NCBI RefSeq assembly: GCF_037893015.1
Contig: NC_133665.1
Span: 19,505,207-19,569,206, forward strand
DNA length: 64,000 nt
Direction: 5' to 3'
Origin: Macrotis lagotis
Taxonomy: Eukaryota > Chordata > Mammalia > Peramelemorphia > Peramelidae
A program made the position numbers and the translations under genes. The notes beneath the pieces were generated by a model. That model was not told where the DNA came from, made no database searches, and saw nothing but the letters and a program-made list of their open reading frames with translations. Positions 32,414 to 47,400 of this stretch are shown here, piece by piece (position 1 is the stretch's first letter; every line of letters starts with the position of its first letter).

Positions 32414-35400
32414 ACACCACAAACAGAATTACAAGTCTTTCAAGAATCATCATATCGAAGTCAAATTTGAGAATTTAGTGGTGTATATAAAGAAATATGC
32501 CTGAAGAGTTGAAAATATTTTTCTAGAGTCCTGTTTTTTAGCTTTTGAAGCAGTATAGACTAATCAAAAATAATTTATCTTTACAAAGCTTATTTATAAA
32601 ACAGAGGACATTCATCTCATTCAGGGTCATCATTTCTAGAACAACTATGAACCAATTTCTTAATTTAAAATTAACTTCTTCGGTGTACATATAACTTAGC
32701 TATTTCTATATACAATTTCTTAAAGTTTTTAGCTATACAACATTGGAAAAAAACCCAATACTTGAGTGCTTGAGTTCTTCATTTTAGCAAAATAATACAG
32801 TTTATTTAGGGTTTATTTTTGAATTTAAATATAAGTTAAATTTAAACTGCCTGTCATATATTACTCTGGGAACAGAGTGAATATAAGGCTCTAAAAGGAG
32901 GCTCTCAACAGAAATCAAAGTGTAAATGATTACCTGAGGAATTGAACCCAAGAGTTCCTCCAGGCTACTACAACCATAGGTCTTGGGCTGTAACACTTCT
33001 CCTATATATTTGGTATAGGCCACAGGAAATTCATGAAGAAATATCTGCTGGTAGTGGTATGTATGAAGTAGAGACCGAACATTTTTTGCAAACAAATATA
33101 AACTGGTGAGCTTCACATACTCTTCTGTTGTATCAGTGGTAAAAACCTATTAACATCAACAACAAAAACAATTTTAAAAACTAGTAGCATTATAATACAA
33201 AGTTACCCTATTTAAGAAACTACAACAAGAATAAAACCTAAAATCAAATTCCAAAGTATTAAAACTATTCTAAAGACTAAGGTCAAATAATTTTATACCT
33301 CAACCAAGTAGGGCAGACTCTTCAAAAGTTCAGACAGGGTCATGAATCCATATTCACAAGGATTGAGAAAAGCACTATAAGTAGTTTCATAATGTCTCTT
33401 GAGCTGGTCAACAGAAAGAAAGGAAGTTTCTTCCCAAGACATTAACACCACCAGTAGCTGAACAGTGAGAGACCGAAGAGACTTCCTATTTATCAGCTGA
33501 ATCTGCTTGCCAGATTCTGTATCAGCAACCTGAGAAATGACAAAGAATTTGAACTTTCAAAACTGAAACCATCTAGGTTGCATTAATGCAATTATATTTT
33601 TTATGGTCAGTGAGACCTGTTGATAAAGAGATAATGTTCTTGCATTATTTCTCCTAAGATAAAGTGCTATCCATCAGTCCACAAGTTAGGTAGATGAGAC
33701 AATAATTGACTTTCTAGGTGCAGCTAGGTGGCGCAGTAAATAAGAGCACCGGCCCTGGAGTCAGGAATACCTGACTTCAAATCTGGCCTCAGACACTTAA
33801 AAATTAACTAGCTGTGTGGCCCTGGGCAAGCCACTTAACCCCATTGCCTTGCAAAAAAAAAAAACAACCTAAAAAAACCCAATTGTTTTTCTAAACTTCT
33901 AAGAGGAAGTCTGAGAATAAAATACTCAGGAGACAGAGCAAATCCATCTGTTCAAAATGTTAATGTGTTAAGTTTGAAAATGCAGCAGTGAAGGATGGAA
34001 CAAACCTAAAGCCTTGACTATTTTATCTAATAAAATGTTGATAATAACTTATGAAGAAAGTCTGACAAGAAGCAATTTTTTTTTTTAGGTTTTTGCAAGG
34101 CAAATGGGGTTTAAGTGGTTTGCCCAGGGCCAAACAGCTAGGTAATTATTAAGTGTCTGAGGCCGGATTTGAACTCAGGTACTCCTGACTCCAGGGCCAG
34201 TGCTCTATCCATTGCGCCACCTAGCTGCCCCAGAAGCAATTATTTTAAAAAACTCAAGTTAATGGTAAATAACATTACTTCATTACAATTCCTAGCCAAC
34301 CTTCTGTCATGAATTTCCCATGTTTTATGCAAAATACAGAGAAGTGTTATGACAAAGGAAAGCTGATTGTAATAGCTAAGTGGCTCATGGGAACAATTCA
34401 ATAGCAGAATGCTTAACATATAGTAGATTTTTAATGAACATTTGTTGATTGACTGATGAACTGACTGATGAGGCTAATTTAAACATTAAAACATCAAGAA
34501 ACATAAAGCACATAATCAAAACACTATAAAATTTATCCCAAGAAGAAAAATTAGTTTACCTTTACGACATGGCAGAGTTTGTACATCAATGCTGGAACTG
34601 AACTCACATCATAGTCTTGAAGACGCAGAGAATAACCAAATGTTTTATTATATTCTGTAAGTAAATCAGTCATCATAAGACAATTATCTTTCTGAGACCG
34701 AAGAAGTTTAACAAATTGGGCAGCTAAAGCCTTGACACGTTCTACCTCTGTCAAGGTAATAATTTTTTCTTGTCCACATTCCAATACCTTCAAAGAGAAA
34801 CAAAAGGAAATGAAATGTTATAACTCAATGGGAAAATAATAAGTATTCATGTATAGAAAACTTAACCAGAAAATAACTTTATCTAGTGAAAGTATAATGG
34901 CCTTCAAGAATTTTTTTTTTCTTTTTGTTTTTTTGTTTTTAGTTTTTTTGCAAAGCAATAGGGTTTAGTGGCTTGCTCAAGGCCACACAGCTAGGTAATT
35001 ATTAAGTGTCTGAGGCCAGATTTGAACTCAGGTACTCCTGACTCCAGGGCTGGTACTCTATCCACTGTGCCACCTAGCTGCCCTAAGAGTTTATTTCTTA
35101 GATGTTTTTCTCAGTTTCCTTCTCCATAGTAACCACAGCACTTGTCATATCTCTACATTAATAAACTGATACAGGTAAAGTCCTTTCAGTAATTCTGAAG
35201 ATGTTCTAAACCATTACAGTGCTGGCTATGTATAGGCAGCCTATCATTTAGACAACTTGTTCAAGTTTATTTTCAACAGTATTTCCTGTGGGTAGTTTAT
35301 AGTCAGCTAGTTCAAAGGTCACTGATTCAATAGGTTGTTAAACTTAAGACATATAGAAAAACCAGGCAGAATTAACAACAATAAAGGCCATTTTCTCTCC

Positions 35401-38400
35401 TATAGACTAATAAATAATGTTTTCTGGTTCCTGAATACTGTAAATGCCACTGTATTGAAGAGGCACACATACATTTGGCGAAGTGTACCCCTTTATTTTC
35501 ATTTCTCTTCCTTCCAAAGAGAAAGTTACTTATCCTCCTGCTAATGCAATTCTAATATCAAGACTTCATTCCTGTGTTGGGTTCAACTTAAACAACATGC
35601 CACCCTTTAAAAGGTTAATTAGAGTTCTAATATACTCTCCAATTCACCCATAAGTTTTAAAATATACAGATAATGAAAAAATATACAGATCATGAAACTT
35701 AAAAAATTTTAAAGTTAGTTCTTCAGAACTTACTTGTAAAACATCAGGAATGGCTTCAAAAAGTTCAAGTAGTTTAGTAAATCCATAGTGTGCAAGTTTG
35801 CACTGACGGCCAAAGTGGTGATGATAAGAAGGAATAAATCTATTAAAAGGCATCCGAAAATGGGGTTGATGTCGCAGCAAATCAATAACCTCTTTGCAGA
35901 ATTGTTTTGTCCTTTCTATTTCATCCTGAGTACGTTCTTTAAAAGACAAAACAAATATAACATTTTCATGTGATTACATAAATATTTTGTATCCATGGTG
36001 TACCAGGTCTAATATACTGCTTAAAAAACATTAAGTGAAGGGGCAGCTAGGTGGCTCAGTGGATAAAACACTGGCCCTGGAGTCAGGAGTACCTGAATTC
36101 AAATCTGGCCTCAGGCACTTAATAATTACCTAGCTGTGTGGCCTTAGGCAAGCCACTTAACCCCATTGCCTTGCAAAAACTAAAAACAAACAAACAAACA
36201 AAAACAGGTGTTTCTTTTCTAGGAATTCACACTATGGGGGGGGGACCTAGTTAGGACTTGATAGGACACGGTAATGAAGGACAATGTCATGATATGTTAA
36301 ATAAATTCATGAAATCATTCTGAAAATTACTTTTTATTAGTTTATCTTTCTTTCCAACTAAAGAGGCATTTTTCTAAAAATTAAAACTGATTGATTTGAG
36401 TTTAATCTCTTTACTTTCTTGATGAAGATTCTCTTTAGTCCACCAAAAAAAAAAAAAAACAAACTGAGTCAGGAGTCTGAATCCAGTCAATGTCATGCAT
36501 AATGCTGGGAAAATCATTTCTCTTCATCAGTCCTCAGTTGTTAATTACTAAAATTAGGGGACTAGACTAGATGTCCTCTAAGATACCCTAATTCTGTAAT
36601 CCACTAACCTACCAAAGAAAGGAAGGGTTAAGTAAGGATGAGTATTATTTTTAGTTGAATAAGTAACCACTAAATAACTTCAATGTTACTGGTTCCTGAA
36701 AAAGACACTTTGGTAATTCTTGTTTTTGCCATTTTTTTTTATAATTATCACTGGCTTCAGGTAAGTAGAAATATCAAAAATTTTCAAGTTTTTTTGTTCT
36801 AACAAATTTTAATCTTTTATTTAAATACAATCCAATGTAAAGTAAGAATATCCTATTCACATAATTAAAATTATTACTGGGGTCCATAGCACAGCTGACC
36901 ATAATCTAGGTCATTTCAAGCTGGTATTTCTTACAATGCAAACAGAAGTTCTGATGAAAAAACATATTGTTAGTGATAACATCCTCTCCTAACTTTATAT
37001 AAAGAATACTTATCATATAGGCAATTTTCTAAATGAGTTTAATTTCTTCCTTTGCTTCATTTATTTACTGACATATTTGTTTATGAGGAGATACTGTATA
37101 TATCCCCTGTCTAGCAGTTATGGATTCCATCAAAATACAAAAATATTCGTCATAAAATTATTCAGAAAATGTCAGTGAAAAAATATTTATTAAAATACTA
37201 TATTCTAAATATTAGGCTAAGTACTGAAGATATAAAGAAAGGAAAAAATCCTTATCCTCAAGAAGCTTGCATGTTAATATGGGAGGCAACATACAGAAAG
37301 TAATCTAAAAAGAAAGGTATATGCTTTAAGGAGGACCAGGAAAAGCTTTTCATAGAAGGTAGAAATTTAGCCAAGATTTGAAAGAATCCAGAGAAATCAG
37401 AAGGCAGAAATGAGATGGAAGATTATTCCAGGAACTGGGGACAGTCACTGAAAAGACAGGGAGTCAAGAAATGGAGTGCCTTACACAAAGATTCAAAAGG
37501 AGACATATATCACTGGATCACAGAATATTTGAAGGTAAGAAAACTATCATAAGATTGGAAAGAAAGGTAGAAATGGGTTTGGTTATAAAAAGTTCAGGAA
37601 AACAGAGATAACAGGGGAACCATTATAGTTTTGGGTTTTTTTAGGTTTTTGCAAGGCAATGGGGGTTAGTAACTTGCCCAAGGCCACACAGCCAGGTAAT
37701 TATTAAGTGTCTGAGGCCAGATTTGAACTCAAGTACTCCTGACTCCAGGGCTGGTGTACTTTCCACTGCACCACCTAGCTGCCCCCCACTATAGTTTTTT
37801 GAATAGAGGGTTGACCAGGTTAAAACTACACTTTAGACATCACTTGTATAAAACTATTCATAGAAGCCCTGCTTGTGGTGGCAAAGAATTGGAAATCAAG
37901 CAAATGTCCTCCAATTAGGGAATGGCTTAGCAAACTGTGGTGTGTGTCTATTGTTCTATTAGAAACCAGGAGAGATGGGAATTCAGGGAAGCCTGGAGGG
38001 ATTTGCATGAACTGATGATGAATGAGATGAACAGAACCAGAAAAACAATGTATACCCTAAGAGCAATATGGGAGTGATGATCAACCTTGATGGACTCACT
38101 CAGTTCATCAGTGCAATAATCAGGGACAATTTTGGGCTGGGTACAATGGAAAATATCATCTGTATATAGATAAAGAACCATGGAGTTTGAACAAAGTCCA
38201 AGAACTATTTCCTTTAATTGAGAAAAAAAACTGATATTTTATTGTCTGATCTTGTTATCTCTTATACTTCATGCTTCTTCCTTAAGGATATGATTTCTCT
38301 CTCATCACACTCAATTTGGATCAATGTATAACATGGAAACAATGCAAGGACTAACAAATTGCCTTCTGGGGAGGGAAGTAAGATTAGGGGAAAAAATTGT

Positions 38401-41400
38401 AAAACTCAAAATAGAATCTTTAATGAAAAAATTGTAAAATTAATAAAGAAAGAACTAGAAAAATATGCAATCAATCATTTAAAAACAAAAAAATACACTT
38501 TAGGAAGATCACTCAGGTAGCTGAATGGAGGATGGCTTAAAGTGGGGAAAAATTTGAGATAAGAATACTAAAAAGTTATTGCAATGAACTAGGATATAGG
38601 CAAAGAGGTGGAAGATGCAGATTTAAACACAAACTTTTAACAAACTTAGGTCAACATACCCTTTTTGGGGATGCAGATAACCATTTCATCATCTTGCTGG
38701 GTCAAACAGATTGTTGTATCTGGAATTTCTGTTATGATATCAATCAATTCACAAACACCATATTCAGTAACATCCCAGTCTTTTGAGAAACACCTGTATA
38801 TTTAAAATGGAAATGGAAAAGAAAATGAATAAAATGATTGGTTCAAATTTATTAGCTTTTCAAGGGACAGGAAATCTAAATATTACATAATCTTTAAATC
38901 TTTTGGGGGAGAAAAGTAATTAATTTTTTTTCTGACAAACTTACCAATGATAAGCTTGCAAAAATTCTTTCACAATAACCTGTTTACTGGCTTGGGATTT
39001 GAGAAGTTTTAATAAATCTTGGGTAAAGCGCTTTACTTGGGCTCTGTGGGTTAGAGTCAGCAATCGTTTGGAACCCATTCCAAGGATCTGAAAATCAAAT
39101 ACTCTCTGAATTAGTATCAAAACACTCAGAACAAATACTCAACAAATACATGACAAGGCATCAATTAACTCAACAATCATATTTTCATTTATCAATGTTA
39201 TTTCCTATTAAAACCTAATATCTACTTCCTATTGCCCCCAGATAGAGAACAGTTCCCTTTAAGTTTAAATAGAAATATTTGCTATAAATTGGATCTGAAA
39301 AACAAGGGAAATTCTTCAAATGTCAGAGTTCCTTCTTTAGCTTCCAACAGTAGTTTTATGTCTTTCAAATTCATAGAATTATATGACTTAAAACTTGTGT
39401 GAGCTGCAGATATCATCAAGTCCAACTTCTTCATTATACAGAAGGGAAAACTGAGGCAAATAGTAAAACAGTAGAGGTAGATTTTAGTTTTCTGTCTCCA
39501 AATTCAGGGCTCTTTCTACTACCCCATAATGTTTGGTTCTCAGATATACTATATGCAAGCCGGCCTAACACCAAGACAATTTATCAAATGTCCACTGATA
39601 TTATAGGTATCAAATGTCCACTAACATTACATATATCAGAAACAAGGAGAGCCACAGCTGCAGTGTCTTCTTACCTTCATCTTGTATTTTCTGTCTTTAA
39701 GCTGGCTTCTGTCTTTAATACACTGATAATATACTACTGAAGTGATATGGTCTTTTTTTTAATGGAAGTTTTTAGACTCATTCAAATGAATTTTGAGCTT
39801 TCTGATCTTTTAACTCACAGCCCATCTATCAATAATAATGTCATAAATACTGTTTTACAAAGCAAAAATTTCACTTCAAAATTTCTCACACAATCATTTC
39901 TTCCAACAAAATTTCCTGAGGGTCATTCACCTGTAATACGTGAGGTACTGCTTCTAGTAATTCCATTAACCTGGAATATCCATAGTCTGATACACGACAT
40001 TGCTTTGCAAAGTGATGATGATAGGATGGTATAAATTTTCCTACAGGTATGATACAAGATGGCTGGTTCTTCAGTAAGTCAATAACTTCTCTACTAAACT
40101 GGATAAGTTGTGGGTTCCCCACAGGACTTTTGGAACGTAGTAGCCAAGGGTCTAGGATGAGAAACAAAGTGAATATTTAAAAACAAGTAAACAGTAGATA
40201 ACCAGAACATAACTCTATTTTATATCCCTATCTAGGTAAGCAAAAGAGTCAATATAGTAGCCAAAAATATTTATGAGTTAGCAAATTTTTAAATAGTATT
40301 TTTTCCCAATTACACAGAAAGATAATTTTTAACATTCATCTAAAAAAAAAATTTGAGTTCCAAATTTTTTCTTTCCTCTCATCCCCTTCATCCCTAAAAC
40401 AGCAAACATATAGGTTATATATGTACAATCATATAAAACATATTTCCATATTAGTCATGTTGAGAAGGAAGAAACAGTCTTCAAGGGGAAAAAACTCAAA
40501 AAACTCAAAAAAAAAACTCAAAAAAAAAGCTAGTGAAAATAGTATGCTTTGATCTGCATTCTAGATCAATTTTTTTTTAGGGTTTTTTTTGCAAGGCAAA
40601 TGGGGTTAAGTGGCTTGCCCAAGGGCATATTAAGTGCCTGAGACCGGATTTGAACCCAGGTACTCCTGACTCCAAGGCCGGTGCTTTATCCACTGCACCA
40701 TCTAGCTGCCCCATGATCATTTTTTCTTATAATGCAATAATATTCCAATTAGTTCAATCATTCCCCAATTGATGAGCACCACCCCCAATTTCCAACTGCC
40801 TGCCATCAGGATAGAGCTGCTCTAAATATTTCCATACATATAGGTTCTTTCCCTTTTGTTTTTGTCTAGATGTAGATAGCATTTTTCATCAGGAACTCTT
40901 TGTAAATGATTTGGATTACTGTAATATTGATAAGAGCAAAGTCATTCATAGTTGATCATTGCTGTGGAGCTCTTACTGTGTACAATGTTCTATTGGTTCT
41001 GCTCACTTCACTCTGAATTAGGTTTTTCTGAATCTGCCAGTTTATCATTTCTTATAGCAAAATATTAAATTATATTCATATACCACAACTTGTTCAGTTG
41101 TTCCCCATTTTGCCACAATATGAGCTGCTAAAAATATTTTTGTACACATAGGTCCTTTACCCTTTTTATGATTTTTTTGGAATACAGATTTATTAGTGGT
41201 ATTATTGGATCAAAGGGTATGCAAAAGTGAGCAAATATTTTCATACTTATTTTCAAATGCAAACATTAAAAGATCAAAAGTAAATCATATTTTTCATAAC
41301 AGTATTGCTTCCTTCAGTAAATAAAAGCAAAAAAAAATCAGAAATTCCAAATCTGTATGGTGCTTTGTATACAAAACACTTAACCTATAAGGTAAAGCAA

Positions 41401-44400
41401 AGAGAATCAAGTCAGGGATTAAACTAAACTCTCCCAAATTGTCCTCTAAACAACATTAAAATAATGCCTCAAAACGAATTCTGTGGTGACAAAATCAACA
41501 AAAGGATCAGGTAAAACAATATTCCAGGTCAAGACAACTTAGAAAGAGGGCAGGAAAGGTCTGTCCCACAGAAGTAAAAGAAAGTACAGTCCAGTGCATT
41601 CTGTGCCAGGCAAGCCAACAGCAAGGGCCTGAGCCTGGTTCAAGCAAGTGTGAGGCCCTAAACCCCAGTTTAAACCAGCAACAAGACTCAGGTCCCTGGC
41701 ACAAGTCAGCAGTCCATGCCCAGTGCAAGCCAGCAACATGCATTGGGGGGCAAGAGAATCAGAACTCTCAGCCCACAAACAGTAAGAGAGTCAAACAGCT
41801 AGTCAAAGGAGATTACAGACCACTCTTAGCTGGCAATGGGTGTAGCATCTGTTGTATTGCCTATACATGGATCCCAGTCACAGTCTCAAGGCAAGAAGGA
41901 TCATTATTATGCTAGAGCTCCTGGCTGCAACAAAGTGAAGACCCTGGTCACAGTTCCAGGGCAGAAAACAGTACTTCTGATTATTTACAGACAATACAGT
42001 ACAGGAGAACAATGACCAACACCTTTTCTTATGTCATACCTTGGAAGAACTGAAAACTTATGTAACCCCAGACATAGCTCTGAAATCAATAGTACAAATA
42101 AACTGGAACTTCAGACAATGACCCCATCCACCCCAAGAGAAGAGTACAACTTTACCAAAAAATTAGGGATCAAAAATTAAGCTGGAAAAATGAGCAAATA
42201 AGAGGGGGAAAAAAAAACAAACCTGATTTTCTATGGTGACAAGAAAGCTCAAAATACAAATTCAGAAGAGGACAAAAATGTTAAAATGGCTACATGCAAA
42301 GACTCAAAGAAAACAGTGAATAGGTCAAGGTTCTCCCCACCCCCAAAATTTACAAGAGCTCAAGAAGAATTTTAACAATCAAATAAGAGAGCAAAGAAAA
42401 TTTGGGAAAAGAAATGAAGAGTGATATAAGAGAATTCATGGAAAAATAGTCAGCTTGATAAAGTAAAAACAAAAGTGGAAAAAGATAAACAAAATGGGGG
42501 GCAGAGCCAAGATGGCAGCATGGAGGCAAGGATTTCCAGAAACCCTCCTCCAGAGAACTCCAAATGCCTTAAAATTATGACTCTAACCAAATTCTGGAGT
42601 GGTGGAACCCACAGAAAGACCAAGTGAAACAATTTTCTGGACCAAAACAACTTGGAATATCCACAGGAAGGGTCTGATCTAGCAGGTCGTACCACCAGAG
42701 TAAACCAACTCCAGCCTTTCAGGAACAGCTCATTAGGGCCTGGATCCTTGGAGGCACATGGTTCTATGGCATCAGGAACAGTTTTCAGACCTGTCAACTC
42801 AGGGATCACCAAGAATAACTTGAAAGTGTGGGGAAAATTGCTGCACCAGAGTGAGCAGGTAGCCCAGTGCAGCTCAGGCCTCAGCACAGCCCTTCCCTGG
42901 GAACTGAAAGCAGGCCTTTGGAGCTACTTGGCAGCTGGTTCCAAAGTGCTCAATCCACATATGGTAAAGAGGTTAGGGGAAAGTGTGAGTTCTCTTGGCT
43001 ATTCCTGCAACTAGATTCTGTTGCTCTGTCAAAGTTCAGATTTAGATTGCAGTCTGGGACCCCATACTGTCATGCGGAGCAGGGACCTCCTCACAGCTCC
43101 AGGGCAGAGGGGAGAGCCTGTGGTCCTCAACAAATCAGAGCACAGACTACGATAACAGAGTGTCTCATAAGACCTTGAAGGAATATACCTGGGGAGATAT
43201 CCTAAAAATACTCACAAGTTTGGGAAGTGTGTTAAAACCAAGTCATAGGTTGGGGAAATGAATAAACAAAATAACCCTAATTACTTTGGTTCCATAAAGG
43301 AACAAAGAGAATGACAAAGTCAAAGCTTCTGTATTCAAAGTCTCCAAGAAAAATAGGAATTGGTCTCAGGCTATGGAAGAGCTCAAAAAAGATTTTAAAA
43401 ATCAAGTGAGGGAGGTAGAGAAAAAATTGGAAATAAAAATGAGAGAGATGCAAGAAAACCATGAAAATCAAGTCAGCAGCTTGGTGAAGGAGATACAAAA
43501 AATACTGAAGAAAATAACATCTTAAAAACCAGTTTAAATCAAATGGAAAAAATAGTCCAAAAGGTCAATGAGAAGAAGAATGCCTTAAAAAGCAGAATTG
43601 GTCAGATGGAAAAGGAGAAAAGAAAGCTCTCTGAAAAAAATAACTCCTTCAACTATAGAATGGAGCCTAAGGGAAGCTGATGACTTTGTGAGAAATCAAG
43701 AAAAAATAAAGTAAAACCAAAAGAATGAAAAAACCTAGAAGAAAATATGAAACCATCTCACTGGAAAACAACTAACCTGGAAAACAGATCCAGGAAAGAT
43801 AATTTAAAATTTTGGGGGCTGTCTAAAAGTTAGACAAGAGCCAAGAAAAGAGCCTTGACCTGTTTTTTTTTTTTATTTAAGGCAACGGGGTTAAGAGACT
43901 TGCCCAAGGTCACACAGCTAGGCAATTTTTAAGTGTCTGAGGTCACATTTGAACTCAGATCCTCTTTACTCCAGAGCTGGTGCTCTATTCACTACACACC
44001 ACCTAGCTGCCCCCTTAGACTTCATTTTTAAAGACATTCTCCAGGAAAATTGCCCTATTATCCAAGAAGCAGGGGGTAAAACAGAAATTGAGGGAATCCA
44101 TCAATCACCTCCTGAGATCTACCCGCAAAAACTCCAAGGAATATTTCAGCCAAATTCTATAACTCCCAAGTCAAAGAGAAAATATTACAAACAGCCAGAA
44201 AGAAACAATTCAAATATCATGGTGCTACAATCAGGATTACACAGGATTTACCAGTGTCTACATTAAGGGCTCATAGGGCTTGGAATATGATATTCTGGAA
44301 GGCAAAAGAGTTTGGATTACAATTAAGAATCAAATATCCAGCAAAACTGAACATCCTTTCAGGTGATTAGAAGAGAGAGAAGATCTTTTTTTTTAAATTT

Positions 44401-47400
44401 AATTTTATTAAAGACATTATATGAGTTTTACAATCCCCCCCATCTTACTTCCCCCCCACACAGAAGGCAATCTGTCATTCTTTACTTTGTTTCCATGTTG
44501 TACCTTGATCCAAATTGGGTGTGATGAGAGAGAAATCATATCCTTAAAGAAGAGATAAGAAGTCTAAGAGGTAACAAGATCAAACAATAAGACAACTGTT
44601 TTTTTCTAAATTAAAGGGAATAGTCCGAGAGAGAGAGAGAGAGAGAGAGAGAAGATCTTAGGAAAGGGTAGTCAGATACTTTTGAGGAAGGACAAAGTGA
44701 AAGGAGAAAGAGAATAGAATAAATGGGAGTGCAGAGGAATAGAATGGAGGGAAATAGACTTAGCAATAGTAGGAAATAGTAGGAAAAAAAATTGGAGCAG
44801 CTTCTCCCATGGGCTTATGGTAAAACAGAGCTGATGGTATCTTAATATAGACTAAAGCTCATTTTTTTTCCTTTTCCTCCCCCATTTTCTCTTTGTGGGG
44901 GGAGGGGGGATTATGCTTACTATTATAACAAGACTAATTGTAGCAATGTGAAAATAAATTAAATTAATAACATAATAAATTAAAAACAAAATTTAACTGG
45001 CCATATGAAAAAGGATTAAGAGAACTTTCAATAAGAAAAATAAGTCAAATGGAAAAGGAGGTACAAAAGCTCACTGAGGAAAACAATTCTTTAAAAATTA
45101 GAAATAAGGAAGTAGAAGCTCAGATCTCCATGAGACATCAAGAAGCAATAAAACAAAATCAGAAGAATGAAAAAATAGAAGAAAAATGTAAAATATCTCA
45201 TTTGAAAAACTACTAATCTAGAAAACAATCTAAAAAGAAATAATTTAAGGATTATTACCTGAAAGCCATGATCAAAAAAAAAAAGAAATTATTAATGAAA
45301 ACTATCCTGTTATCCCAGTACCAGTGGGTAAAATAGAAATCTAAAGAATCTCTCCATTACCTCCAGAAAGAGGACCCCCCAAATGAGAACTCTCAAGAAT
45401 ATTATAGCCAAATTTCAGTGCTCCCAGGTCAAAGAGAAAACACTGCAAGCAGCAAGGAAAAAACCAATTGAAATATCGTAGAAGCAGCTGTCAGGATAAC
45501 ACAATAGCAAGCTTCTATAATAAAGACTGGAAGGTTTAATATTCCAGAGGGCAAAAAACTTATAATTATAACCAAGAATCACCCACCTAGAATTTCTAAG
45601 TATAATCCTTTGGGAGAAAAAAAGTTAAATTCAATGAAATAGAGAATTTTCAAGCATTCCTGTTAAAAAGACCTTAGATGAAATGAATATCTGATTTTCA
45701 AATATAGGGTTCAATAGAAGCATAAAAAGGTAAATATGAAAGAGAATAATTAGAGATTCAGTAAGTTAAACTATTTATATTCCTACAGCTAACTCTTAAG
45801 AACTTTATCATGATTAGGGGAATAAGAAAGAACATACATAAACAGAGGGCACAGGTATGAGTTGACTATGATGGGATGACATGTACCCCCAAACCCCCCA
45901 AAAAAATCCAAGGTTGAGAAAGAGGGATATACTGGGAGGAGGGAGAGGTAGAATGGGGTAAATTATTTTACATAAAAGATACACACAAGAGTATACAGAG
46001 AGGGAAGTGAAATATGAGAGGAGGGGAGGGGAAGAAAAGATGATGGCAAGTAACACTTGAATCTTACTCTCATTGGAATTAGCTCAAAGAGAGAATAGTA
46101 TCCACATTCAGTTGGATATAGCAATCTACGTTACTCTTACAAGGAAGGGAACAAACAGGATGGAAGGAAATTTATGTTTAATAATTATAGCCATGAATGT
46201 GAATGGGATAAATCACCCATAAAATAGAAGTAGATTAGAAATAGAATCTAACAACAATGTTGTTTATAAGAAACACACCTGAAACAGAGATGTAGCATGC
46301 ACACAGACACACACAGACTAAAAATAATGGCTGGAACAAAATCTATTATGCTTCAGCTAAGATCTATGTAAAAAAATAAATAAAAAGGCAAGGATACCAA
46401 CCATGAACTCAGACAAAGCAAAAGCAAAAACAGACCTAATTTTTTTAAAAGACAGAAGCAAGAAACCTACAGGGACCATAGACAATGCAGTAATAGCAAT
46501 ACTAAACATGTATGTACCAAATGGCAAAGCATCTAAATTCTTAAAGGAAAGGTTAAATGAATTATAAGAGGAAAGAGATAGTTGCACTTTTATAAAAGTG
46601 GAGGACCTCAATTTTCCCCCTCTCAGAACCGAATAAATCCAATAAAAAATAAAATCAATAAATTATGGAGAAAAGAATGTTAGAAAAAAATAGACCTCTA
46701 GAGAAAACTGAATGGGAATAGAAAGGAATATACCTTTTTCTCTGTAGTACATGGCAACTACACAAAAACTGACTATATATCATGGCATTAAGAACCTCAC
46801 ATCAAATGCAGAAATATTGAAAGCATCCTTCTCAGATCATAAAACAGTAAAAAAAAATAACATTAAATATAGATAAAAAATTAATTTGAAGCTAAATAAT
46901 CCAATCCTAAAAAGAGTGAGTCAAAGAACAAATTACACAGAGAAATAATTTTAATGATTTAATAATTTCATTCATTAAAGAGAATGACAAAATGAGATAG
47001 CATAACAAATTTTATGAGATGTAAAGCAGTACTTAGGGGAAATTTATGTCTAAATACTTTACCAAAAAAATTTTTAAAGGAGGAATTCAATGAATTGAGC
47101 ATGCAGCTAAAAAAAAAAAATCAGGAAAAAACCCTTATTTAAAATCACCATTTAATTAGCAAATTGGAAATCCTGAAATTCAAAGGAGAGATTGATAAAA
47201 CTGAAAGAAAACAACTGAACTAATAATTAAAACCAGGAACTGGTTTTATGGGAAAAAAAATAGACAAATCATTGGTTTATTTGATTTAAAAAAAGAAAAA
47301 CAAATTATCAGCATCAAAATTAAAAAGGGTGAATTCACCATCAATGAAGAAAATATTAAAGCAATTATTAGGAGCTTTTTTGGGTCCAATTATATGCCAG

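Larger units (their letters stand above)
37195..38640 (+). repeat. Old interspersed repeat with SINE1 and L1 inside
   Basis: aatattaggctaagtactga, aagcttgcatgttaatatgg, tccaggaactggggacagtc; continues after the SINE1 (37633-37787) and after the L1 (37837-38493) with ggaagatcactcaggtagct. Family not assigned. Confidence 0.5.
42496..44983 (+). mobile_element. HAL1-type (half-L1) element, near complete
   Basis: Begins with an L1-type head (gcagagccaagatggcagca), has ORF1 (tggtctcaggctatggaaga; aagtcaaagagaaaatatta) but no ORF2, and ends with its own 3' tail (agagctgatggtatcttaat ... ttatgcttactattataac). Flanked by the 9-bp target-site duplication aaacaaaat (42487-42495 and 44984-44992). Contains a SINE1 and a reverse L1 end. 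ORF1 frame broken. Confidence 0.75.

Noticed and set aside
42450-43178. Frames of 103-145 codons on both strands
   Set aside because: They fall in the 5' region and ORF1 start of the HAL1-type element; no conserved protein outside LINE ORF1 is seen.
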